From contig NZ_MUJK01000006.1 of the NCBI RefSeq assembly GCF_002906155.1, positions 186,001-250,000 on the forward strand: a stretch of DNA of 64,000 nt. Reading direction: 5' to 3'. The notes beneath the pieces were generated by a model. The model was not told the origin of the DNA. It was given only the letters and a program-made list of their open reading frames with translations, and did no database searches. Made by a program: the position numbers and the translations under genes. The stretch comes from Pseudomonas laurylsulfativorans (GTDB lineage Bacteria > Pseudomonadota > Gammaproteobacteria > Pseudomonadales > Pseudomonadaceae). Below are positions 43,129-51,153 of this stretch, one piece after another (the first letter of the stretch is position 1; every line of letters begins with the position of its first letter).

Positions 43129-44490
43129 ATGGGAATGCTGTTTACAAGTGTGTTCAAGTCAGTCGCGCGCTGGCTGTTTTTACTCGGCATTGTGGGCGTC
43201 GCCGAATGGGGAGCGGCAAGCCCACCATCGTTTCAGGAGCGTGGGAAGTCAGTCGCACGTCCAGCGGTCGTGCTGGATGACCAGGAGTTGCAGTGGATAG
43301 CCAGCCATCCACGGGTCGTGGTCACGGCACTGGAATACCCGTTGTACCAGTTCAAGGATGAGCATGGTCAATGGACAGGCCTGAACAGTGACCTGCTCAA
43401 GCGCATCAGTGACATGACGGGGTTGCAGTTCGTTTACCAAGAGTCTTTTTCCACCGATCAGATGCTGGCTCATCTGGAAAGCGGCTCTGCGGATTTGAGT
43501 ACGACCTTGGCGATGAATGACGAACGCAAGGCATTTCTCGATTTCAGCCATGCGTTCGGCGGTGCAGGATGGGTCTTTGTCGGGCAGGCCGGAGCACCGC
43601 CGGTGCAGTCGCTGGAGGATCTGGCGAAGCGGGTACTGGTGCTGCCGACCCGGCATGCACTGGAAGCGATGATCCGTCGCAATTATCCGTCCATTGAGTT
43701 GCGTTCGGTCAAGACCTACGCCGAAGCCCGCGCATGGGTGGAAAGCGGCGAAGCCTACGCCACTATCGAAAGCGAAATCGGCGCCCAGCTTATTCCGTCG
43801 GGCCGGCTACAGATCGGCGCCGTGGTGCCGGGCAAATGGGATGCGGATTATCTTGTGGTGCGCAAAGGCCAGCCGCAGTTGCTGAGCATCCTCAACAAGG
43901 CGCTCGAGGCGCTCCCTGCACATGAACTGCGCAACCTACGCTTGAAGTGGTTCGGTGGCGCTACCACGCCACAGGCGCCTGGCTTCTGGCAGCGGTTTGA
44001 CTCGTGGATCTGCTGGGGCATGCTTGTGCTCAGCCTGTTCGGCCTGTTGTCGCTGCTCTGGAATCGGCGGTTGGCGGTGGTGGTCAGGCAACGGGTCGAG
44101 GCGCAAAGGAGCCTGCGCGATCAACTCGCATTCCAGCATGCCCTGATGGATGCCATGCCTGACCCTATGTTTGTCCGGGACCTGCAAGGGCGTTTGATCA
44201 TGTGCAACAAAAGTTATGAAGATGCCTTGTCGACACGTTTCGACCGGATGCAGGGGCGACAGTTGATCGAAGTCGATGTCATGCCCAGACAAACCGCGGA
44301 ATTGCTGCATAGCGAGTTTCTGGCGCAGTTGAGTACGCGCAGGACGCGCTTCTTCGAGCGTCAATTGTTGTTCAAGGAAGGCGTCAGGGATATCTACCAG
44401 TGGACGGTGCCGTTTTACACGGCGGATGGCCAGCTACGAGGATTGTTGGGCGGCTGGGCCGACATCGCCCGGCGTACCCGACAGACGTGA
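43129..44490 (+). CDS. BvgS/EvgS-like sensor lacking the kinase (solute-binding domain, membrane segment, PAS)
   Basis: 453 residues from the ATG at 43129 (43135 is an alternative; an upstream TTG is less likely). A signal-anchor region (10-28) leads to a periplasmic SBP_bac_3 domain (about 60-280; LEYPLYQFKDEHGQWTGLNSDLLKRI, GSADLSTTLAMNDERKAFLDFS). A membrane segment follows at 293-312, then a PAS domain (about 335-450; HALMDAMPDPMFVRDLQGRLIMCNKSYEDAL) that ends in GGWADIARRTRQT and stop. In BvgS and EvgS this same order continues into HisKA and ATPase domains, absent here in every frame downstream. It may be a natural input-only protein or a decayed sensor. The substrate is unknown. Confidence 0.82.
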   Translation: MGMLFTSVFKSVARWLFLLGIVGVAEWGAASPPSFQERGKSVARPAVVLDDQELQWIASHPRVVVTALEYPLYQFKDEHGQWTGLNSDLLKRISDMTGLQFVYQESFSTDQMLAHLESGSADLSTTLAMNDERKAFLDFSHAFGGAGWVFVGQAGAPPVQSLEDLAKRVLVLPTRHALEAMIRRNYPSIELRSVKTYAEARAWVESGEAYATIESEIGAQLIPSGRLQIGAVVPGKWDADYLVVRKGQPQLLSILNKALEALPAHELRNLRLKWFGGATTPQAPGFWQRFDSWICWGMLVLSLFGLLSLLWNRRLAVVVRQRVEAQRSLRDQLAFQHALMDAMPDPMFVRDLQGRLIMCNKSYEDALSTRFDRMQGRQLIEVDVMPRQTAELLHSEFLAQLSTRRTRFFERQLLFKEGVRDIYQWTVPFYTADGQLRGLLGGWADIARRTRQT

Positions 44491-44651
44491 TGGTTGCGTT
44501 TTTTCTCTGTCATGTTCGCCGTGCATGCTCACTTGACTGAGCTGCAGGTTCGCCTGCGGTCAGTATCCAGAACTTTCTTCTCGGGCCAGCGGTCATTTAT
44601 TGTATACATGCCCCAGGCACGTTGTTTTCAGACTATTGAGTGGTGATCGGG

Positions 44652-44939
44652 ATGGAAAGTATCAGTCTGTTGCTCGGTGAGGCGCTGAGCCCGTATCAGG
44701 TTACCTTGACCCCGTCAGGCATTCGTGGCGAATGCCGGGTGACCCTGAAGAATGCTGTCGGCGCGACCGTGGTCGAGCGCGAGTTCAATCAGGCCCAGTT
44801 GAATGACAAGCGCCTGCTGACGGATGTGGTCGACGGTTTGCATCGCGACGTGCTGATCGCTGAAGGACGCCTTGAGCCTTGTGTGATCGCGGCATTGCGT
44901 AACGCGGCGCAGGACAAGCTTCTGGCCAGCCGCAATTGA
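44652..44939 (+). CDS. DUF3509 family small protein
   Basis: 95 residues from the ATG at 44652. The frame reads as one beta-then-alpha domain: LGEALSPYQVTLTPSGIRGECRVTLKN, then QAQLNDKRLLTDVVDGLHRDVLIAEGRLEP and a final LRNAAQDKLLASRN helix. This fits DUF3509, a short Pseudomonas family of unknown function. No signal peptide or membrane segment is visible. It stands alone between the truncated sensor and a candidate small RNA. A GATCGGG upstream is a weak ribosome-binding site. Confidence 0.78.
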   Translation: MESISLLLGEALSPYQVTLTPSGIRGECRVTLKNAVGATVVEREFNQAQLNDKRLLTDVVDGLHRDVLIAEGRLEPCVIAALRNAAQDKLLASRN

Positions 44940-44984
44940 ACGGTTTTTTGTGGGAACCTTCCCGCGCCCAAGTCAGTCTGACTT

Positions 44985-45097
44985 TGTAACAGCAGGATCA
45001 AGCATTGTGCTCCGGTGCTTGTAGCTTGCTGCTACTGGTCTCCAAGCAGGCCACGTTTAACCCCGGGTCGTCTCCCCACTTCTCGGGGTTTCTTTTT
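44985..45097 (+). ncRNA. Candidate small RNA with its own terminator
   Basis: Between the DUF3509 gene and the convergent solute-binding gene there is a stretch with strong structure and no frame. A hairpin GTAGC/GCTAC (about 45021-45035) sits inside a wider TGCTTG (45016-45021) / CAAGCA (45043-45048) pairing. A stem AACCCC (45059-45064) / GGGGTT (45085-45090) followed by TCTTTTTG then ends it. It could be a separate sRNA or only the 3' end of the DUF3509 transcript. The 5' end is not defined by a recognisable promoter, and I cannot assign a known sRNA name. Confidence 0.45.
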
Positions 45098-45109
45098 GCC
45101 CGGGATTTT

Positions 45110-45967
45110 TCATGGCTGCGCCAGATTGTCGAAAAACGCCTTGGTGTCTTTCAGGTAATCGCTGCGGCTTTCGGGATCCAGCCAGGCGGCGTAGGCCTCA
45201 TCGAGGCGTTCGCGGGGAAGGGTGCGCAACACCTGATTGATTTCGACGATGGCCTGCCGGCCCTTTGGCGTATCGGTGCACCCGATGTAACCGGACAGGT
45301 ATTTGCCCGTGCCATGGATCGGATAGAACTGCAGTTCATCCTCGGCGATGCCTTGCAATGAGGCCTGGTAGCGAATTTCCGGGCGGTAGCCCAACAGCAG
45401 GCGCAAGCGTCCCAGGCGCTGCATTTGCAGCAGGCTGCCCAAGGCGTCGTTGCCGTAATGAGGAGTCAGTGCATCGACTGGCGCTTGCTTGAGCAGCCCA
45501 TCGAGGTATTCACCGTAATTGCGCTCGGCAATAACCCCCAGTCTTTCGCGGCCACTGGCGAGCAGCGCAGCCAGGTCCACTTCGCCATCCTTGATAAAGG
45601 GTGCCAGCACTTTCTGGTCAACGCGCCGCACGGCCAGGCCATTGCTCATGGCGCGGAAGACCGGAATGGAAAAAGCGATCCATTCTTCCCGTTCCTTGCT
45701 CCAGTTCAGCGCAGCGTCGCAGACGAGGGACGGTTCGTGGAGCATTTGCAGTCCACGCGCGCGATTGACCCTCATCACGCTGTGCTGGTACTGCGGCATG
45801 CCGGCTATCAATAGTGGGAGCAGTTGATCGATGACGCCCTGGCCTTTTTTCGGTCCATCGAAGATCGTCAGCGGCGGCAGGTCACGCTTGAGCCAGATCA
45901 GGTTTTCCTGGGGTTGCGCCAGGGCTGACGGGATTGGTTCAAGGAACAAGAGTAAAATTGCCAGCAT
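45110..45967 (-). CDS. Periplasmic solute-binding-like protein (TIGR02285 type)
   Basis: 285 residues from the ATG at 45967, the only in-frame ATG after the neighbouring gene ends. It gives a weakly charged signal sequence MLAILLLFLEPIPSALA. The basic stretch encoded just upstream (RRPPRRCPSR) would suit a signal better but has no standard start codon. The mature part resembles SBP_bac_3-type proteins: LPPLTIFDGPKKGQGVIDQL, RARGLQMLHEPSLVCDAALNWSKER and LRTLPRERLDEAYAAWLDPESR. No permease or kinase is adjacent. Ligand unknown; it may sense or bind a small molecule rather than serve transport. Confidence 0.72.
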   Translation of the reverse strand: MLAILLLFLEPIPSALAQPQENLIWLKRDLPPLTIFDGPKKGQGVIDQLLPLLIAGMPQYQHSVMRVNRARGLQMLHEPSLVCDAALNWSKEREEWIAFSIPVFRAMSNGLAVRRVDQKVLAPFIKDGEVDLAALLASGRERLGVIAERNYGEYLDGLLKQAPVDALTPHYGNDALGSLLQMQRLGRLRLLLGYRPEIRYQASLQGIAEDELQFYPIHGTGKYLSGYIGCTDTPKGRQAIVEINQVLRTLPRERLDEAYAAWLDPESRSDYLKDTKAFFDNLAQP

Positions 45968-46019
45968 GCACAGCAGCCACCCGCCGCGCGACGGGCAGCG
46001 TCGGGGCGGGCGCCTCAGC

Positions 46020-47219
46020 TTAGATAGCTCCGTCTTTGCGCAACTGTGCGATCTGCGACGCGTCATAGCCAAGTTCCTGGAGTACCTGTGCGTTGTGCTC
46101 ACCCAGTTGTGGCCCGACCCATTCACATTCACCGGGTGTCTCTGAGAGTTTCGGCACAATGCCTGGCATCTTGAAGTCTTTGCCGTCCGGCAGCTTGGCT
46201 TGCAGGAACATTTCCCGCGCCAGGTACTGGGGGTCATTGAACATGTCTTCGGCACTGAAGATCCGGCTGGCCGGCACGTCGGCCTGATTGAGTCGCGCCA
46301 GCACTGTGTCCAGCGGCAACGAGTTGACCCAGCGATCGATGACGCCATAAATCTCGTCGCGGCGGGCATCGCGGCCATCGTTGCTGGCAAGCTGGGGGTC
46401 ATTGGCCAGGTCTTCCCGGTCGATGATCAGCATGAAGCGTTTGAAAATCGCATCGCCATTGGCGCCGATCTGCACGTGTTTGCCGTCGGCACTGGTGTGG
46501 ATCGAGGACGGGGTGATGCCCGGCATGATGTTACCCGTGCGTTCGCGGATGAAGCCGAACACATCGAACTCCGGGACCATGCTTTCCATCATGGCGAAGA
46601 TGGCTTCATACAGCGCCACGTCCACCACTTGCCCCTGGCCGCCGTTGACCTCGCGATGACGCAGGGCCATCAACGCGCCGATCACGCCCCAGAGCGCGGC
46701 AATCGAGTCGCCGATGGAAATGCCGGTGCGCACCGGTGGCCGGTCCTCGAAACCGGTGATGTAGCGCAGCCCCCCCATGGACTCGCCGACCGCGCCAAAG
46801 CCGGGCTGATCTTTCATCGGGCCGGTTTGGCCGAATCCCGACAGCCGCACCATGACCAGTTTCGGGTTCAAGGCGTGCAGGACGTCCCAGCCCAGGCCGA
46901 GTTTTTCCAGGACGCCGGGACGAAAGTTCTCGATCAGAATGTCTGCTTCGCTCAGCAGCTGTTTCAGAATCGCCTGGCCTTCGGGGTGCTTGAGATTGAG
47001 GGTCAGGGATTTTTTGTTGCGCGCCTGGACGAACCACCACAACGAAGTGCCTTCATACAGTTTGCGCCACTTGCGCAACGGGTCGCCGCCGTCCGGGGAC
47101 TCGACTTTGATCACATCGGCGCCGAACTCGGCGCAAATGCGTGAGGCAAAAGGGCCGGCAATCAAGGTACCCAATTCGATGACTTTCAGACCGGAAAGCG
47201 GTTTGGCGGTGAACGGCAT
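46020..47219 (-). CDS. CaiB/BaiF-family CoA-transferase (formyl-CoA transferase type III)
   Basis: 399 residues from the ATG at 47219, which has CAGGAT upstream. The class III opening LSGLKVIELGTLIAGPFASRICAEFGADVIKVESP is followed by the acceptor-binding NFRPGVLEKLGLGWDVL and the catalytic Asp region (TGISIGDSIAALWG). These enzymes move CoA between organic acids such as carnitine, oxalate, succinate or bile acids. The acid used here is not evident. It is divergent from yaeQ and has no visible partner enzyme (no acyl-CoA dehydrogenase nearby). Confidence 0.85.
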   Translation of the reverse strand: MPFTAKPLSGLKVIELGTLIAGPFASRICAEFGADVIKVESPDGGDPLRKWRKLYEGTSLWWFVQARNKKSLTLNLKHPEGQAILKQLLSEADILIENFRPGVLEKLGLGWDVLHALNPKLVMVRLSGFGQTGPMKDQPGFGAVGESMGGLRYITGFEDRPPVRTGISIGDSIAALWGVIGALMALRHREVNGGQGQVVDVALYEAIFAMMESMVPEFDVFGFIRERTGNIMPGITPSSIHTSADGKHVQIGANGDAIFKRFMLIIDREDLANDPQLASNDGRDARRDEIYGVIDRWVNSLPLDTVLARLNQADVPASRIFSAEDMFNDPQYLAREMFLQAKLPDGKDFKMPGIVPKLSETPGECEWVGPQLGEHNAQVLQELGYDASQIAQLRKDGAI

Positions 47220-47366
47220 GCGGGATCCTGTAGGACAAGGGTTGAGCGGATACAGCGTTTTAACATAGCCGACTGTCAGGCGCTTGAGGTTGATCACCTT
47301 CAATTCGTGGATTGCCCGTCGCATCGGTTAGACTTGCCGCCTTTCCTCGTATCAAGAAGCCCGTTC

Positions 47367-47909
47367 ATGGCCCAGCCGTCCACGACCTACAAGTTTGAAC
47401 TGAACCTCACCGACCTCGACCGCAGCGTCTATGAGAGCGTGAAGCAGACCATTGCCCGTCATCCTTCGGAAACCGAAGAACGCATGACCGTGCGCCTGCT
47501 GGCCTACGCCCTCTGGTACAACGAGCAGCTGTCTTTTGGCCGTGGACTGTCGGAAGTGGATGAGCCGGCGTTGTGGGAAAAAAGTCTGGATGACCGTGTC
47601 CTGCACTGGATCGAAGTCGGCCAGCCCGATGCCGAGCGCCTGACCTGGTGTTCGCGCCGTACCGAGCGCACCAGCCTTTTGGCCTACGGCAGCCTACGCG
47701 TGTGGGAAGGCAAAGTGGTGCCAGCGGTGAAAAACCTGAAGAACGTCAACATCGCTGCCGTGCCTCAGGAAGTCCTGGAAACCCTGGCCAAAGACATGCC
47801 CCGCGTCATCAAGTGGGACGTGATGATCAGCGAAGGGACGATCTTCGTTACCGACGACCGTGGTCAACACGAAGTCCAGTTGCAGTGGCTGGCCGGTGAG
47901 CGCGGCTGA
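47367..47909 (+). CDS. yaeQ: YaeQ family protein
   Basis: 180 residues from the ATG at 47367, the usual length. The family opening TTYKFELNLTDLDRSVYESVKQT is followed by RHPSETEERMTVRLLAYALWYN and the C-terminal FVTDDRGQHEVQLQWL. YaeQ adopts a PD-(D/E)XK-like fold and suppressed an RfaH-related defect when overexpressed in E. coli; its natural role is unclear. The gene precedes recJ on the same strand, 66 bases away, and both may share a transcript. Confidence 0.88.
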   Translation: MAQPSTTYKFELNLTDLDRSVYESVKQTIARHPSETEERMTVRLLAYALWYNEQLSFGRGLSEVDEPALWEKSLDDRVLHWIEVGQPDAERLTWCSRRTERTSLLAYGSLRVWEGKVVPAVKNLKNVNIAAVPQEVLETLAKDMPRVIKWDVMISEGTIFVTDDRGQHEVQLQWLAGERG

Positions 47910-47975
47910 TTTTTTGCCACTGCACTGCGTCACCCGGTTTTATCCTACGTATTGAAGAGAAGCTCCTGTCACCCC

Positions 47976-49685
47976 ATGCGCATCGAACCTCGCCTGTTGC
48001 CCGACACCCTGCCATTCCTCGGTGATATTCCGCCACTGCTGACCCGCCTGTACGCGGCGCGGGGCGTGCAATCCGAAGCAGAGCTGGACAAGAGCCTGGC
48101 GCGGTTGATTCCGTTCCAGCAGCTCAAGGGCATTGATGCCGCCGTGGACTTATTGGTGACGGCGCTCGAACAGCGCCAGCGCATTCTGATCGTCGGCGAC
48201 TTCGATGCCGACGGCGCGACGGCCAGCACCGTGGGCACGCTGGGCCTGCGTTTGCTGGGTGCGGCGCATGTCGATTACCTGGTGCCGAACCGTTTTGATT
48301 ACGGCTACGGTCTGACACCGGAGATCGTCGCGGTCGCGTTGGAGCGTCAGCCTCATTTGCTGATCACCGTGGACAACGGCATCTCCAGCGTCGAAGGCGT
48401 GGCGGCGGCGAAAAAGGCCGGGCTCAAGGTGCTGGTAACCGATCACCACTTGCCCGGCGACGAACTGCCCTTGGCTGATGCCATCGTCAACCCGAACCAG
48501 CCGGGTTGCGAATTCCCGAGCAAGGCGCTGGCCGGTGTCGGGGTGATTTTCTATGTGCTCATGGCCCTGCGTGCGCGGTTGCGCGAGCTGGGTTGGTACA
48601 CCAGCAAGCCGCAGCCGAATATCGGCGAATTGCTCGATTTGGTGGCGCTGGGCAGCGTGGCCGACGTGGTGCCGCTGGATGCCAACAACCGGATCCTGGT
48701 GCATCAGGGCCTGGAGCGGATCCGCGCCGGACGTGCCCGGCCGGGGATCAAGGCGATCCTCGAAGTGGCCAAGCGTGACCATGCGCGCATCACTTCCACC
48801 GACCTGGGCTTCATTGTCGGCCCGCGCCTCAACGCGGCAGGGCGCCTGGATGACATGAGCCTGGGCATCGAATGCCTGCTGACTGAAGACGCAGGTCTGG
48901 CCCGTGAAATGGCTGCTCAACTGGACGGCATGAACCAGGATCGCAAGTCCATCGAACAGGGCATGCAGCGCGAAGCGCTGGCGCAGCTCAAGGATTTGCC
49001 GGTGGAGTCGATGCCGTTCGGCTTGTGCCTGTTCGATCCCGAGTGGCACCAGGGGGTCATCGGAATCCTCGCGTCGCGGATGAAAGAGCGCTACTTCCGC
49101 CCGACCATCGCCTTTGCCGATGCCGGAGATGGATTGCTCAAGGGCTCGGGGCGTTCGGTCCAGGGCTTTCACATCCGCGACGCCCTGAGCGTGGTGGCGG
49201 CGCAGCATCCGAATCTGATCACCAAGTACGGCGGCCACGCGATGGCGGCCGGCCTGACGCTGCCGGAAGCGAATTTCCCCTTGTTCGCCGAAGCCTTTGA
49301 CACTGAAGTGCGCCGACAGATGCGCGAAGAAGACCTGACTGGCCGCCTGTTGTCGGACGGCACCCTGGCGGTGGAAGAGTTTCATCTGGAGCTGGCCCGT
49401 GCCCTGCGGCATGCCGGTCCTTGGGGGCAGCACTTCCCGGAGCCGTTGTTTCATGGGGTGTTCCAGTTGGTCGAGCAGCGGGTTGTGGGCGAACGGCACC
49501 TTAAAGTCGTGCTCAAAAGTGAATGTGGTTCGGTGAAGCTCGACGGCATCGCCTTCGGGATCGACCGCGACATCTGGCCGAATCCGACCATCAAGTGGGT
49601 GGAACTGGCCTACAAGCTCGACCTCAACGAATTTCGTGGCAACGAAACGGTTCAACTGATGATTGCCCACATCGAACCGCGTTGA
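47976..49685 (+). CDS. recJ: Single-stranded-DNA exonuclease RecJ
   Basis: 569 residues from the ATG at 47976, close to the E. coli length. The DHH phosphoesterase motifs are present: motif I in LIVGDFDADGATAS, motif III in VTDHHLPGDELPLADAIVNP, and a later DHHA1 region (SGRSVQGFHIRDAL, GGHAMAAGLTL). RecJ degrades single-stranded DNA 5' to 3' in RecF-type recombination and mismatch repair. A REP pair follows. Confidence 0.96.
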   Translation: MRIEPRLLPDTLPFLGDIPPLLTRLYAARGVQSEAELDKSLARLIPFQQLKGIDAAVDLLVTALEQRQRILIVGDFDADGATASTVGTLGLRLLGAAHVDYLVPNRFDYGYGLTPEIVAVALERQPHLLITVDNGISSVEGVAAAKKAGLKVLVTDHHLPGDELPLADAIVNPNQPGCEFPSKALAGVGVIFYVLMALRARLRELGWYTSKPQPNIGELLDLVALGSVADVVPLDANNRILVHQGLERIRAGRARPGIKAILEVAKRDHARITSTDLGFIVGPRLNAAGRLDDMSLGIECLLTEDAGLAREMAAQLDGMNQDRKSIEQGMQREALAQLKDLPVESMPFGLCLFDPEWHQGVIGILASRMKERYFRPTIAFADAGDGLLKGSGRSVQGFHIRDALSVVAAQHPNLITKYGGHAMAAGLTLPEANFPLFAEAFDTEVRRQMREEDLTGRLLSDGTLAVEEFHLELARALRHAGPWGQHFPEPLFHGVFQLVEQRVVGERHLKVVLKSECGSVKLDGIAFGIDRDIWPNPTIKWVELAYKLDLNEFRGNETVQLMIAHIEPR

Positions 49686-49692
49686 CCCGACA

Positions 49693-49810
49693 CCTATAGG
49701 AGCGAGCCCGCTCGCGATGGACGTGAACGATGGCGCTGGGAACCTGATACCCCGCGGTCTCCTGTCGTCCATCGTCGGAACGCCGCCCGGAGCGAGCTCG
49801 CTCCTACAAG
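49693..49810. repeat. Paired REP palindrome, GAGCGAGC subtype
   Basis: Arms CTATAGGAGCGAGCCCGCTC and GAGCGAGCTCGCTCCTACAA, separated by about 70 bases and carrying the CGATGGAC flank common to this subtype. The right arm lacks the normal CGCGA core. Confidence 0.82.
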
Positions 49811-49979
49811 GGGGCGACATCCCCCGATGTCGACTAGGCTCTAAGCACTGCTTGATTTTGGCCTTGTGACGTCTTGTCGAATTTTTTGCCCGCGGGGGCG
49901 GGTGCTGTACCTTTTTCCTGTCACTCGTCGACTATTCAAACAGAACCTGGAGCCTGCCCACTGATTCGAGAGGTGCCCC

Positions 49980-51086
49980 ATGAGTCTGCTGCTTGAACCC
50001 TTTACCCTTCGCCAATTGACCCTGCCCAACCGCATCGCGGTATCGCCGATGTGCCAGTATTCCAGTGCCGATGGCCTGGCCAACGACTGGCACCTGGTCC
50101 ACCTCGGCAGCCGCGCTGTCGGCGGGGCCGGGCTGGTGTTTACCGAAGCCACGGCGGTCACCGCCGACGGGCGTATCACCGCTCAGGACCTCGGTCTGTG
50201 GAATGACGAGCAGATCGAACCCCTGCAACGCATTACCCGCTTCATCAACGCCCAGGGCGCCGTTGCTGGCATTCAGCTGGCTCATGCCGGGCGCAAGGCC
50301 AGCACCTATCGGCCCTGGCTCGGCAAGCATGGCAGCGTCAAACCTGACGAGGGCGGCTGGCTGCCGGTCGGGCCTTCACCGATTGCGTTTGATCCACAAC
50401 ATACACAACCCAGGCAGCTGGATGACGCTGAGATCGCCAAGGTGATCCAGGCCTTTGTCGATGCGGCAAAACGCTCACTGACGGCCGGTTTCAAGGTGGT
50501 CGAGGTGCACGCTGCCCATGGTTACCTGCTGCATCAGTTCCTTTCGCCGTTGAGCAATCAGCGGCGCGATCAATACGGCGGTTCGTTCGAAAATCGCATT
50601 CGACTGGTGTTGCAGGTCACCGAAGCGGTGCGTGCGGTGTGGCCTGAAGAGCTGCCGGTGTTTGTCCGGGTCTCGGCCACCGACTGGGTGGAGGACGGCT
50701 GGAACCCGGATGAAACCGTGGAGCTCGCGCGCCGCCTCAAAGCCCTGGGGGTGGACCTGATCGACGTCTCGTCGGGGGGGACGGCGGTGAATGCAGAAAT
50801 TCCTACAGGGCCGGGTTACCAGACGCGCTTTGCCGAACGTGTGCGCAAGGAGTCGGGCATGGCCACCGGCACGGTGGGCATGATCACCGAGCCGGCCCAG
50901 GCCGAGCACATCCTGCGCACCTGTCAGGCGGACATCATCTTCCTGGCCCGTGAGTTGTTGCGTGATCCGTACTGGGCGTTGCATGCAGATGACGATCTGG
51001 GCGGGCACAAGTCCGTGTGGCCGGCGCAGTACCAGCGGGCGACTCACCGCGAGCAGCCCATTCACGAATCGGATTTGCGCGACTGA
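49980..51086 (+). CDS. Old Yellow Enzyme family flavin oxidoreductase (YqjM/XenA type)
   Basis: 368 residues forming one TIM-barrel OYE domain. The group's flavin-tuning Cys is at residue 25 (SPMCQYSS), the His pair lies in QLAHAGRKAS and EVHAAHGYLLHQFLSPLSNQR, and the late VGMITEPAQAEHIL/FLARELLRDPYWAL closes the barrel. These features place it with YqjM and xenobiotic reductase A rather than with yeast OYE. Such enzymes reduce activated C=C or nitro groups with NAD(P)H. The natural substrate is unknown. It is convergent with glpD and shares a bidirectional terminator. Confidence 0.9.
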   Translation: MSLLLEPFTLRQLTLPNRIAVSPMCQYSSADGLANDWHLVHLGSRAVGGAGLVFTEATAVTADGRITAQDLGLWNDEQIEPLQRITRFINAQGAVAGIQLAHAGRKASTYRPWLGKHGSVKPDEGGWLPVGPSPIAFDPQHTQPRQLDDAEIAKVIQAFVDAAKRSLTAGFKVVEVHAAHGYLLHQFLSPLSNQRRDQYGGSFENRIRLVLQVTEAVRAVWPEELPVFVRVSATDWVEDGWNPDETVELARRLKALGVDLIDVSSGGTAVNAEIPTGPGYQTRFAERVRKESGMATGTVGMITEPAQAEHILRTCQADIIFLARELLRDPYWALHADDDLGGHKSVWPAQYQRATHREQPIHESDLRD

Positions 51087-51101
51087 AATCCATCCATACG
51101 G

Positions 51102-51135
51102 AAAAGCCCCTGAATCGCGAGATCCAGGGGCTTTT
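51102..51135. terminator. Bidirectional terminator between OYE gene and glpD
   Basis: AAAAGCCCCTG (51102-51112) pairs with CAGGGGCTTTT (51125-51135). A runs on the left and T runs on the right give U tracts on both strands, so it can end both convergent transcripts. Confidence 0.93.
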
Positions 51136-51153
51136 GTTTATGCCAGTGATCGA

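Noticed and set aside
44985..45097. Identity with the known RpoS-dependent small RNA RgsA
   Set aside because: I could not match the sequence from memory, the expected promoter is not visible and the genomic place differs from P. aeruginosa. The name is left off.
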